A stretch of 64,000 nucleotides of DNA. It comes from Bordetella sp. FB-8. Lineage in GTDB: Bacteria > Pseudomonadota > Gammaproteobacteria > Burkholderiales > Burkholderiaceae_B. Where the stretch lies: NCBI RefSeq assembly GCF_000382185.1, contig NZ_KB907784.1, positions 1,080,902 through 1,144,901 of the forward strand. The letters are read 5' to 3'. The notes under the pieces are model-generated. The model was not told the origin of the DNA, searched no databases, and was given only the letters and a program-made list of their open reading frames with translations. Below, in pieces: positions 55,382-63,667 of the stretch. Each line of letters opens with the position of its first letter. Position 1 is the first letter of the stretch. A program made the translations under genes and the position numbers.

Positions 55382-56146
55382 ATGACATCCAGCGCCTCTT
55401 CAAACCTCTCGGCAGGAAATCCGCCGGATCTCTTCGAAAGCGAGATGCAGGTGCTGCGCAAGGCCCGCGAAATCCACGACGCGTCCGATGCCGGCGAACA
55501 GATCTACCGGCAGGCGCTGGGCGAACTGATCGGACATTTCGAGCGCATGATGCGCCAGACGCGGCGCATGATCGGCCACAGCGACCGCGCCGAGCGCGAG
55601 ATGCACGAGCTCAACATCCAGCTGCAGACGCTCACCCAAAAGCTCGAATACCACGCCTCCCACGACGCTTTGACGGGCATTTTCAACCGCCGGGCGGTCA
55701 TCGAGCAGACCAACAAGGTCTTTTCCCTGGAAAGCGCCGTCATGATCGTGCTGGACATCGACCATTTCAAGCGCATCAACGACGAGTTCGGCCATCCCGT
55801 GGGCGACAGGGTCATTCTGGGCGTCACCGAGTGCCTGCGCGGCACGATAGGCGAGACGGGCATCGTCGGCCGCGTGGGTGGGGAAGAATTCACCGTTCTG
55901 CTGCCACGCGTGCCCGCCGAAGACGCGCTGGGCATCGCGCAGACGCTGCGCACGGCCATCACCGGCCACGCATTCGGCGCGCCGGTCGAGCGCCCCGTTA
56001 CCGCCAGTTTCGGCCTGAGCGCCAATCCCCGCGGCACCGACTTCGACACGGCTTACAACCAGGCCGACGCCGCCCTGTATGCCGCCAAGCGGGCTGGGCG
56101 CAACCGCGTCGAAATCTTCGACCCTAGGCTCCAGACATTGGCCTGA
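55382..56146 (+). CDS. siaD: SiaD-like diguanylate cyclase
   Basis: A 254-aa cytoplasmic GGDEF protein. An N-terminal helical coiled region (about 20-90) leads to the cyclase domain with HDALTGIFNRRAVIEQ, IDHFKRINDEFGHPVGD and the active-site loop RVGGEEF. It makes cyclic di-GMP when bound by SiaC, by analogy with Pseudomonas. No RxxD inhibitory site is evident directly before the GGEEF. The 3' end overlaps metF tail to tail by 23 bp. Confidence 0.9.
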   Translation: MTSSASSNLSAGNPPDLFESEMQVLRKAREIHDASDAGEQIYRQALGELIGHFERMMRQTRRMIGHSDRAEREMHELNIQLQTLTQKLEYHASHDALTGIFNRRAVIEQTNKVFSLESAVMIVLDIDHFKRINDEFGHPVGDRVILGVTECLRGTIGETGIVGRVGGEEFTVLLPRVPAEDALGIAQTLRTAITGHAFGAPVERPVTASFGLSANPRGTDFDTAYNQADAALYAAKRAGRNRVEIFDPRLQTLA

Positions 56147-57020
56147 GCGCAGCGGTCAGCAAGCCGGGCGCGCTTGAAGCCTTGCCGGTCAGCGCCTTCC
56201 AGATACCCAGCGCGGCATCGGCCTGGTTCAAGGTATAGAAATGCACGCCCGGCGCGCCGCCGTCGAGCAGGCGCGCGCACAAGCTCGTCACCACATCGTG
56301 GCCAAAGGCGCGGATGGACGCCTTATCGTCGCCGAACTCGGCCAGGCGCAGGCGTATCCAGCGCGGCACTTCCGCGCCGCAAGCGTCGGAGAAACGCAGC
56401 AGCTGGCTGGAGTTGGTGATGGGCATGATGCCCGGCACGATGGGCGCGCTCACGCCGGCGGCCTGCGCGCGCTCGACGAAATTGAAATAGGCGTCGGCAT
56501 TGAAGAAATACTGCGTGATGGCCGAGTCGGCGCCCGCCTGGATCTTGGCGGCAAAGTGCCTCAGATCGCTCGCGGCATCCCGCGCTTGCGGATGCATTTC
56601 GGGATAGGCCGCCACTTCGATATGGAACCAATCGCCGGTTTGTTCGCGGATGAAGGCCACCAGGTCGCTGGCATGACGCAGGTCGCCGCCGTCGCCGCCC
56701 ATGCCCGAAGGCAGATCGCCGCGCAGCGCCACCAGGCGCTTGATGCCCTCGGACTTGTAGGCCTGCAGGATCTCGCTGAGCCGGGCGCGCGTGGAACCGA
56801 TGCACGACAAATGCGGGGCCGCGTCGCAGCCCAGCGCCCGCAGCGCGCGCACGGCCTCGACCGTGCCGGCCTGGGTCGAACCGCCCGCGCCGAAGGTAAC
56901 GCTGACGTACTTGGGCTGTACCGCCAGCAGCCGCTTCGCGGTCTCGACCAGGCGTTCGTGCCCGGCCGGGTCGCGCGGCGGAAAGAATTCAAGGCTGTAG
57001 GCAGGATTCGTATCGGTCAT
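56124..57020 (-). CDS. metF: 5,10-methylenetetrahydrofolate reductase
   Basis: An FAD-dependent reductase making 5-methyl-THF for methionine synthesis. The 298-aa TIM barrel begins YSLEFFPPRDP (catalytic Glu), then VSVTFGAGGST, HLSCIGSTRARL, LVALRGDLPSG, AITQYFFNADAYFNFV and PGIMPITNSSQLLRF. The start is set at ATG 57020; upstream codons overlap the holin-family gene. It is the last gene of the ahcY-holin-metF operon, whose expression the SAH riboswitch should govern. Confidence 0.96.
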   Translation of the reverse strand: MTDTNPAYSLEFFPPRDPAGHERLVETAKRLLAVQPKYVSVTFGAGGSTQAGTVEAVRALRALGCDAAPHLSCIGSTRARLSEILQAYKSEGIKRLVALRGDLPSGMGGDGGDLRHASDLVAFIREQTGDWFHIEVAAYPEMHPQARDAASDLRHFAAKIQAGADSAITQYFFNADAYFNFVERAQAAGVSAPIVPGIMPITNSSQLLRFSDACGAEVPRWIRLRLAEFGDDKASIRAFGHDVVTSLCARLLDGGAPGVHFYTLNQADAALGIWKALTGKASSAPGLLTAALRPMSGA

Positions 57021-57028
57021 GATGGCCG

Positions 57029-57364
57029 TCAGGGAATGATGCGGGACAGGAGGCCCGAAATAATGCTGTAGAGAAAGGCGCCGCCCACGGCCCACCAGAA
57101 GCCGCTGACCTGAAAGCCGCGCAAGATGGAGCCGGCGAGCCAGAACAGCAAGGCATTGAGCACGATCAGAAACAGGCCGAGCGTGACGATAGTGATGGGC
57201 AGGGTGAGCAGCACCAGAACCGGCTTGACCAGCATGTTGAGCAGGCCCAGCACGAGCGCCGCGATCAACGCCGAGCCGAAGCTGGCGACGGCAATGCCGG
57301 GCAATATGTAGGCCACGACCAGCAGGGCCACGGCGTTCAGTATCCAGACCAGGATCAAATTCAT
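57029..57364 (-). CDS. Phage-holin-family 4 (DUF360-type) membrane protein
   Basis: A 111-aa protein of four membrane helices (about 3-22, 28-50, 55-78, 88-108), family Phage_holin_4_2. In spite of the name it is not phage-derived here; it is regularly found between ahcY and metF in betaproteobacteria. Function is unknown. AAGGAG lies 7 nt before the ATG. metF starts 8 nt downstream. The 196-nt gap to ahcY contains no further gene. Confidence 0.88.
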   Translation of the reverse strand: MNLILVWILNAVALLVVAYILPGIAVASFGSALIAALVLGLLNMLVKPVLVLLTLPITIVTLGLFLIVLNALLFWLAGSILRGFQVSGFWWAVGGAFLYSIISGLLSRIIP

Positions 57365-57560
57365 AACGATGCTCCTTCAGGGTTCTTGATTGAATGACAA
57401 GGCTGCGTCAAAAAAACAAGCTTCTTGAGGCGCCGAGGCTGCCCTGCGCAATTCCGATGCGCGCCGCTGGCAGCGGATGCGTTCGCACGCCCCACGCTTG
57501 GGATTGCTCCGGGATCCCCGGCTTGCGAAGCGGCATGCCATGCACACCGCCCCGCCTGCA

Positions 57561-58961
57561 TCAATAACGGTAGTGATCGGCCTTGAACGGACCTTGCACC
57601 GGCACGCCGATGTAGTCGGCCTGCTGCGGGGTCAGTGTCGTCAGCTTCACGCCCAACTTCTTCAAATGCAGCATCGCAACCTTCTCGTCCAGGTGCTTGG
57701 GCAGCACATAGACCTGGCCCTTGGCATAGGCCTCGTTGCGCGTGAACAGCTCGATCTGCGCGATGGTCTGGTTGGCGAAGGAGGAGGACATCACGAACGA
57801 AGGATGGCCCGTGGCGCAGCCCAGGTTCACCAGGCGGCCCTTGGCCAGCAGGATGATGCGCTTGCCGTCCGGGAAGATCACGTGGTCGACCTGCGGCTTG
57901 ATCTCTTCCCACTTGAGGTCTTCGATCGAGGCGACGTCGATTTCGTTGTCGAAGTGACCGATATTGCACACGATGGCCTGGTCCTTCATGGCGTCCATGT
58001 GCTTGCGGGTGATGACGTTGTAGTTGCCGGTGGCCGAGACGAAGATGTCGGCGTGCGCGGCCGCCTCGTCCATGGTCACGACCTTGTAGCCTTCCATCGA
58101 GGCCTGCAGGGCGCAGATCGGATCGATCTCGGTCACCCACACCTGCGCGCGCAGCGCGGCCAGGGCCTGGGCACAGCCCTTGCCCACGTCGCCGAAACCC
58201 GCCACCACGGCGATCTTGCCGGCGATCATCACGTCGGTGGCGCGCTTGATGCCGTCCACCAGCGATTCGCGGCAGCCGTACAGGTTGTCGAACTTGGACT
58301 TGGTCACCGAGTCATTGACGTTGATGGCCGCGAAGGCCAGGTCGCCCTTCTGCGACATCTGGTAGAGGCGATGCACGCCGGTGGTGGTCTCTTCGGTCAC
58401 GCCCTTGATCTGCGACAGGCGGGTGGAATACCACTTCGGATCGCGCTCGAGCGTCTTCTTGATGGCCGCGAACAGCACGCGTTCTTCTTCGCTGCCGGGG
58501 TTGGCCAGCACCGAGGCGTCCTGCTCGGCCTTGGTGCCCAGGTGCAGCAGCAGCGTCGCGTCGCCGCCGTCGTCCAGGATCATGTTGGCTTGCTCGCCGG
58601 GCCATTCGAAGATTTTGTGGGTGTATTCCCAATACTGTTCCAGCGTCTCGCCCTTGACGGCGAACACCGGCGTGCCGGTGGCGGCGATGGCCGCGGCGGC
58701 ATGGTCCTGCGTCGAGAAGATGTTGCACGACGCCCAGCGCACTTCGGCGCCCAGAGCCACCAGCGTCTCGATCAGCACGCCGGTCTGGATGGTCATGTGC
58801 AGGCTGCCGGCGACGCGCGCGCCCTTCAGGGGCTGCTTGGGTCCGAACTCTTCGCGGATGGCCATCAAGCCGGGCATCTCGGTTTCGGCGATGGCCAGTT
58901 CTTTGCGGCCCCAATCGGCTAGCGCCATGTCGGCAACAAGGTAGTCGATGGATTTGGTCAT
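57561..58961 (-). CDS. ahcY: Adenosylhomocysteinase
   Basis: NAD-dependent hydrolysis of S-adenosylhomocysteine to adenosine and homocysteine. The 466-aa protein includes the NAD loop [39 protein letters not shown] and the C-terminal family-specific KADHYRY, plus the insertion typical of the longer bacterial form. It follows an SAH riboswitch and heads the methyl-cycle operon. The window also has an MTA/SAH nucleosidase gene with a damaged start, which could matter for SAH disposal. Confidence 0.97.
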   Translation of the reverse strand: MTKSIDYLVADMALADWGRKELAIAETEMPGLMAIREEFGPKQPLKGARVAGSLHMTIQTGVLIETLVALGAEVRWASCNIFSTQDHAAAAIAATGTPVFAVKGETLEQYWEYTHKIFEWPGEQANMILDDGGDATLLLHLGTKAEQDASVLANPGSEEERVLFAAIKKTLERDPKWYSTRLSQIKGVTEETTTGVHRLYQMSQKGDLAFAAINVNDSVTKSKFDNLYGCRESLVDGIKRATDVMIAGKIAVVAGFGDVGKGCAQALAALRAQVWVTEIDPICALQASMEGYKVVTMDEAAAHADIFVSATGNYNVITRKHMDAMKDQAIVCNIGHFDNEIDVASIEDLKWEEIKPQVDHVIFPDGKRIILLAKGRLVNLGCATGHPSFVMSSSFANQTIAQIELFTRNEAYAKGQVYVLPKHLDEKVAMLHLKKLGVKLTTLTPQQADYIGVPVQGPFKADHYRY

Positions 58962-59059
58962 GGTTTCGTGCTCCGGTAAAGATTAGTCGACACTCGGCGT
59001 CGCGCCGGCGGCATAGGAGGCACACACATGTACAGGCCCACCTTTACGCCAATGCGACA

Positions 59060-59178
59060 AAGGTGAGCGCCGTTGCTGAAACGCGGCAGACGCCACGTTC
59101 CAAAGAGACTTCCTGAGCCTGGCGGTCCCGGAACGGATCGAGCCGTCGGTGGGAAACGTTGCAGCGCTCCTCAGGATT
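59060..59178 (-). ncRNA. SAH riboswitch upstream of ahcY
   Basis: On the minus strand the conserved 5' core GAGGAGCGCTGCAAC (59158-59172) and 3' core CAACGGCGCTCA (59064-59075) are both present, with GGCTCGA between, as in the SAH-binding ahcY RNA motif. Just downstream CACCTTT/AAAGGTG (59043-59068) can form an alternative hairpin overlapping the core, the likely expression platform. SAH binding should switch ahcY on. Confidence 0.9.
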
Positions 59179-59183
59179 TAAAG

Positions 59184-59211
59184 ATTGTACTGGGGGATTC
59201 GGACAGCGCAA
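59184..59211 (-). promoter_or_regulatory. ahcY: ahcY operon promoter
   Basis: Minus-strand -35 TTGCGC (59206-59211) and -10 TACAAT (59184-59189), spacer 16 bp. The start would fall at about 59177, exactly at the riboswitch 5' end, which supports both calls. Confidence 0.6.
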
Positions 59212-59333
59212 AACTGGGGTCGATTGCCGTATACACGGACCCCAAGCTCAGACAAAATCTTGCAAACTGCTTTCACATGTGAGATTTTTATGCGAAACCA
59301 GGCAAAGACGACCCCCACGCTGTTCCGGCAAAT

Positions 59334-59362
59334 GAAAAGCCCAGCGGGGTCGCCGCTGGGCT
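59334..59362 (-). terminator. Intrinsic terminator of the tracrRNA
   Basis: AGCCCAGCGG and CCGCTGGGCT form a perfect 10-bp stem with a 5-nt loop, followed by TTTTC on the minus strand. As in other II-C systems the terminator hairpin is also the 3' Cas9-binding stem. Confidence 0.8.
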
Positions 59363-59420
59363 GGATACAGGTTATTCACCTTTATTGTAGCAACGGCTCT
59401 CACCCCGGATAGCTACAGTG
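59334..59420 (-). ncRNA. tracrRNA of the type II-C system
   Basis: Read on the minus strand: a 36-nt anti-repeat (59384-59419) containing GAGAGCCGTTGCTACAATAA, strikingly like the Neisseria meningitidis tracrRNA core; a nexus stem-loop AGGTGAATAACCT (59369-59381); and a 10-bp terminator hairpin ending in UUUU (59335-59362). The predicted start from the adjacent promoter coincides with the anti-repeat edge, giving about 87 nt. The gene's array should carry a 36-bp repeat near GTTGTAGC...GCTACAAT. Confidence 0.85.
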
Positions 59421-59426
59421 GGGTCG

Positions 59427-59455
59427 ATTATGGAGGAGGAATAAATGGCTGACAA
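59427..59455 (-). promoter_or_regulatory. tracrRNA promoter overlapping the cas9 start
   Basis: Minus-strand -35 TTGTCA (59450-59455) and -10 CATAAT (59427-59432) with a 17-bp spacer; each hexamer has one mismatch to consensus. The predicted start is at 59419-59420. The element covers the cas9 ribosome binding site and its first four codons, so tracrRNA and cas9 initiation compete for the same DNA. Confidence 0.65.
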
Positions 59456-62400
59456 GCCTTGGACAATAAATCTCGGGCCACTGACCTTCGGATTCGACAT
59501 CGGCGTCGCTTCGGTCGGCTGGTGCGTCCTCGGGACGAGCCGAATCATCGACCTAGGCGTACGCTGTTTCGACAAAGCGGAAACTGCCGACAGAGGCGAA
59601 TCTCTCAATCTTGCCCGTCGTACCGCGCGGCTGATGCGCCGGCGCTTGCGCCGACGCGCATGGCGCCTGACCAAGCTCGTCCGCCTCTTGAACCAGGCAG
59701 GGCTAATCGACGATACCCAGGCATTGCAACGCCCCGCGGAAACCTCCCCATGGCAGTTGCGCGTGGAGGGTCTCGACCGAAAGCTTGATCCGAATGAATG
59801 GGCGCGTGTGCTGTACCACCTTTGCAAACACCGTGGATTTCACTGGATCAGCAAAGCGGAGCAAAAGAAAGCAGAGTCGGACAGCGCCGAAGGTGGCCGA
59901 GTCAAGCAAGGCCTCGCCGATACCAAGCACCGCATGTCTGAAAAGAACTATCGCAGCGCAGCCGAAATGGTGCTGACCGAATTCCCCGAAGCGCAGCGCA
60001 ATAAGCAGGGCGAATACAACAAGGCGTTATCCCGATTGCTGCTCGGAGATGAGCTTATCTTGCTTTTCGAGCGCCAGCGTGAATACGGCAATCCACATGC
60101 GACGCCGGACCTCGAAGCGCGCATCGCTGGCAATGGCGACCGCAAGAGCGGCTTGTTCTGGGAACAAAAACCGCCCCTATCCGGCAACGACCTGCTCAAA
60201 ATGCTGGGGCACTGCACCTTCGAAAAATCCGAATACCGCGCCCCCAAGGCCAGCTACGCGGCAGAACGCCATGTCTGGCTGACACGGCTGAACAATCTGC
60301 GCATCATCATCGATGGCAACGCACGCCCTCTGAATGAAGCGGAAAGACAAGCCGCGTTGCCCCTGCCTTATAAACAAGTTGGCGATTTTACGTACAAGCA
60401 GTTGAAGTCCGCTTTGATCAAGCACGGGCTGATTCCAGACGACACGAAGTTCGCCGGCCTGTCCTATCCCATACAACAAGGCGAAAGCAAAACAAAAGAC
60501 CCTGAATCCGAACGCCTAATCAGGCTTCCCGCTTGGCAAGAGCTGCGCAAGGTCCTCAAAGACGCAGCGCTGGAAACCGAGTGGCAAAGCATTGCCAGTC
60601 AACCAGACCTGCTCGATCAGATTGCCTGGACGCTCAGCGTATTCAAAGACGGTGATGAGGTGGAGCGAGAGTTACGCAAACTGCCCTTACCCGGCGCAGA
60701 GCGCATGATCGAAGCATTGAGTGGAATCAGCTTCGACAAATTCCACAACCTGTCGTTCAAGGCCTTGCGCAAGATCGTTCCGCATATGGAAGCAGGTTTG
60801 CGTTACGACGAAGCCTGCGTACAGGCTGGCTACCACCATAGTCAACTGTTCAAGACCGGGGAAGGTCAAAATAAATTCCTGCCGCCGTTTTACTCGGGAC
60901 GCGATAAAGACGGCCGCATGGTATTCGACGATAAGGAAGACATTCCGCGCAACCCCGTCGTGCTGCGCTCGCTCAATCAGGCCCGCAAGGTCCTGAATGC
61001 ATTGGTACGGAAATACGGCTCTCCCTCCGCCGTGCATATCGAAATGGCACGAGATCTATCGCGTCCGATGGATGAACGCAGCAAAGTCAAGAAAGCCCAG
61101 GACGAATTCCGGGAACGCAACGAAAAAGACAAGCTTCGTTTCGCGGAAGACTTCAAAATTCCCGCCAAAGGCCGCGAATTCGAGAAATATCAACTGTATC
61201 GCGAGCAGCACGGGAAGTGCGCTTACTCTCTGGAGGCACTGGATCTCGATTCGGTCTTGCAAGAACCCGGATACGCCGAAGTCGATCATGTGCTGCCCTA
61301 CTCCCGTAGTTATGACGACAGCAAAAACAACAAAGTGCTGGTGCTCAGCAGGGAAAACCGCAATAAAGGCAACCGTACTCCCTACGAATATCTGGACGGA
61401 GAAAACGACAGCGCGCGCTGGCACACTTTCGTCGCCTACGTTGAAGGCAACAAGTCCTACCGCCTCGCCAAGCGCAGCCGCCTGCTGCGCAAAAATTTCG
61501 GCAAGGAAGAATCCCGAGATTTCATGGAGCGCAATCTCAACGACACGCGCTACATATGCAAATTCTTCAAGAACTATGTCGAACGCCACTTGCAACTGGC
61601 CGAGGGCGGGGATAAGCGCTGCGTCGTACTCAGTGGTCAGTTGACATCATTCCTGCGCACACGCTGGGGACTGATCAAAGTGCGCAGCGACAGCGACCGC
61701 CATCACGCACTCGATGCTGCCGTCATTGCGGCTTGCGGACATGGTCTCGTCAAACGCCTGTCCGATTATTCACGCCGCAAAGAACTGGAACAGGCCGGCA
61801 ATGTCATCGACATAGAAACTGGAGAAATCCGCGATTCGGTTCTTTTAGCAAAACTTCAACAGCACTTCCCGAAGCCTTGGGAATTCTTCCGCGAAGAATT
61901 GCTGATCCGCTTAAACCAGGACAATCTGACTTTGCTCAGAGACGAAGCCGAGCGCCTCGCTTATCCGAGAGAAGCGCGGGACGCCTTGCGCCCCTTGTTT
62001 GTTTCCCGTGCCCCGCAGCGCCGCAATAGCGGAGCGGCGCACAAAGACACCATCTACCGAAAAGCGCCAACGAAAGACGCCCCTCAGCGCGTTACCGAAA
62101 AGGTCAAACTTTCTGACCTGACTCTCAAGGACATGGAGAAGCTGAGCGATCCGCATCGTAATGAAAAATTGTATGCCGCCATCCGTGCTCGTCTTGAAGC
62201 ACATGGCGGCAAAGGCGAAAAAGCTTTTCCGCCGAACAACCCCTTGTACAAGCCAGACCGTGAAGGCAATCCGACTGGCCCCATAGTGCGCACCGTAACG
62301 ATGGTGAACGAGAAACTATCAGGAATTCCGATTCGCGGTGGAGTTGCCAAGAACGATACGATGTTGCGCGTGGATTTTTTCAGGCACAAGAAGGATGGGA

Positions 62401-62777
62401 AATACCATTTGGTGCCTGTTTATGTGCATCATGTGGTCGCGAAGGAATTGCCGAATCGAGCGATTGTTGCTTACAAGGATGAAGGCGAATGGACACCCAT
62501 CGATGAGCAAAATTTTGATTTCGAGTTTTCCTTACATCCTAACGATTTCCTCCGCGTGTCTCTAAAAAATGAGACCCAACAGGGTTATTTCGCCGGCTGT
62601 GATCGCTCGACAGGCGCTATAGGTCTATGGGCACATGATCGCAACGTCGCAATAGGAAAAGATGGTTTGATCCGAGGTGTCGGCGTAAAAACGGCATTGC
62701 ATGTAGAAAAATTCCACATCGACATTCTGGGCAATATCTACCCCGCCCCACCGGAGAAACGCCGTGGTCTGGCGTAG
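59445..62777 (+). CDS. cas9: CRISPR-associated endonuclease Cas9, type II-C
   Basis: An 1110-aa RNA-guided nuclease, Neisseria Cas9-like (1082 aa). RuvC residues: Asp18 (GFDIGVASVGW), Glu533 (VHIEMARDL), His754 and Asp757 (RHHALDAAV). HNH residues: Asp614, His615 (VDHVLPYSR) and Asn638, with the same spacing as D587/H588/N611 of the Neisseria enzyme. The Arg-rich bridge helix (LMRRRLRRRAWRL) is at about 63-75. All nuclease residues are intact. The C-terminal PAM-interacting part (about 940-1110) is not closely readable. GGAGGAGG precedes the ATG. GC content is lower than in neighbouring core genes. Confidence 0.95.
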   Translation: MADKPWTINLGPLTFGFDIGVASVGWCVLGTSRIIDLGVRCFDKAETADRGESLNLARRTARLMRRRLRRRAWRLTKLVRLLNQAGLIDDTQALQRPAETSPWQLRVEGLDRKLDPNEWARVLYHLCKHRGFHWISKAEQKKAESDSAEGGRVKQGLADTKHRMSEKNYRSAAEMVLTEFPEAQRNKQGEYNKALSRLLLGDELILLFERQREYGNPHATPDLEARIAGNGDRKSGLFWEQKPPLSGNDLLKMLGHCTFEKSEYRAPKASYAAERHVWLTRLNNLRIIIDGNARPLNEAERQAALPLPYKQVGDFTYKQLKSALIKHGLIPDDTKFAGLSYPIQQGESKTKDPESERLIRLPAWQELRKVLKDAALETEWQSIASQPDLLDQIAWTLSVFKDGDEVERELRKLPLPGAERMIEALSGISFDKFHNLSFKALRKIVPHMEAGLRYDEACVQAGYHHSQLFKTGEGQNKFLPPFYSGRDKDGRMVFDDKEDIPRNPVVLRSLNQARKVLNALVRKYGSPSAVHIEMARDLSRPMDERSKVKKAQDEFRERNEKDKLRFAEDFKIPAKGREFEKYQLYREQHGKCAYSLEALDLDSVLQEPGYAEVDHVLPYSRSYDDSKNNKVLVLSRENRNKGNRTPYEYLDGENDSARWHTFVAYVEGNKSYRLAKRSRLLRKNFGKEESRDFMERNLNDTRYICKFFKNYVERHLQLAEGGDKRCVVLSGQLTSFLRTRWGLIKVRSDSDRHHALDAAVIAACGHGLVKRLSDYSRRKELEQAGNVIDIETGEIRDSVLLAKLQQHFPKPWEFFREELLIRLNQDNLTLLRDEAERLAYPREARDALRPLFVSRAPQRRNSGAAHKDTIYRKAPTKDAPQRVTEKVKLSDLTLKDMEKLSDPHRNEKLYAAIRARLEAHGGKGEKAFPPNNPLYKPDREGNPTGPIVRTVTMVNEKLSGIPIRGGVAKNDTMLRVDFFRHKKDGKYHLVPVYVHHVVAKELPNRAIVAYKDEGEWTPIDEQNFDFEFSLHPNDFLRVSLKNETQQGYFAGCDRSTGAIGLWAHDRNVAIGKDGLIRGVGVKTALHVEKFHIDILGNIYPAPPEKRRGLA

Positions 62778-63666
62778 TGTAATGATCTCCCGCCCAGCCA
62801 AACTGCGGCGGGAACATTACTCGCTTGCCATCGAGCAGGAAGAAACCGCCTTCGTGCCTTTCGAGGACATCGCCGTCATTGTCCTCAATCATCGCGAAAT
62901 CACGCTTACCCACCCGGTTCTGTCAGCCTGCGCCGAATACGGTATCGGACTCTACGCAACCGGCAGTAATCACCAGCCATCCGGCGTTTTCCTGCCTTTC
63001 CTGTCGCACTCGCGCACCACGCGGATGATGCGCAAGCAACTCGATATCGCGCGCCCGATAGCCAAGCAGGCTTGGGCATCCGTTGTTCACAGCAAGATCG
63101 AGAATCAAGCGATTTGTTTGAAGCTTTGCGGCAAAGAGGGTGTAGAGCGCATGGAGTCCTATGCCAGGCGCATACGTTCTGGCGATCCAGACAATCTGGA
63201 AGGACAAGCGGCCGCGTTCTATTTCCCGCAACTCTTCGGGGCCGGCTTTCACCGCGCCGCGGAACAATGGATCAACTCGGCGCTGGACTATGGATATGCG
63301 GTACTGCGAGGCGCCATAACACGAGGGCTAGTGGCTCATGGCCTGCACCCCACCATCGGCTTGTTTCACGCCAGCGAGCAAAACGCCTTCAACCTCGCTG
63401 ATGATCTTATCGAACCCTTTCGTCCCCTTGTCGATCTCCATGTGGCCAAACGACATACCGCAGCCGAAGGGGAATTGAGCACGGAGGATAAGCAGGCGCT
63501 CGTCGCGCTGCTCAACATTGACGTGGGCATGCCACAAGGAAAGATGTCCGTGCTTTCTGCGGTGGAATACGCAGCGGAGAGCCTCGTCAGAACCTACGAA
63601 ACAGAGCAGGCCACCTTGGAATTGCCCACCTTGATCGGATTGCAGCCTCACCAGCTGGAATACTGA
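62764..63666 (+). CDS. cas1: CRISPR integrase Cas1
   Basis: A 300-aa type II Cas1 that with Cas2 inserts new spacers. The likely metal ligands are Glu146 (DNLEGQAAAFYF), His202 (GLFHASEQNAFN) and the acidic residue(s) in LADDLIEPFRPLVD (about 211-224). It opens ISRPAKLRREHYSLAI after a GTG start that overlaps the cas9 3' end by 14 nt. The ATG at codon 7 (MISRPAK) is an equally good start and would avoid the overlap. Confidence 0.93.
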   Translation: MVWRSVMISRPAKLRREHYSLAIEQEETAFVPFEDIAVIVLNHREITLTHPVLSACAEYGIGLYATGSNHQPSGVFLPFLSHSRTTRMMRKQLDIARPIAKQAWASVVHSKIENQAICLKLCGKEGVERMESYARRIRSGDPDNLEGQAAAFYFPQLFGAGFHRAAEQWINSALDYGYAVLRGAITRGLVAHGLHPTIGLFHASEQNAFNLADDLIEPFRPLVDLHVAKRHTAAEGELSTEDKQALVALLNIDVGMPQGKMSVLSAVEYAAESLVRTYETEQATLELPTLIGLQPHQLEY

Positions 63667-63667
63667 T

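Noticed and set aside
57029..57364. Prophage holin
   Set aside because: The family name suggests phage, but no phage gene is nearby and this protein regularly accompanies ahcY and metF in betaproteobacteria.
59273..59282. TCACATGTGA palindrome between ahcY and cas9
   Set aside because: A perfect 10-bp palindrome, but with no second copy or known regulator pattern I can tie to it; too short to call an operator on its own.
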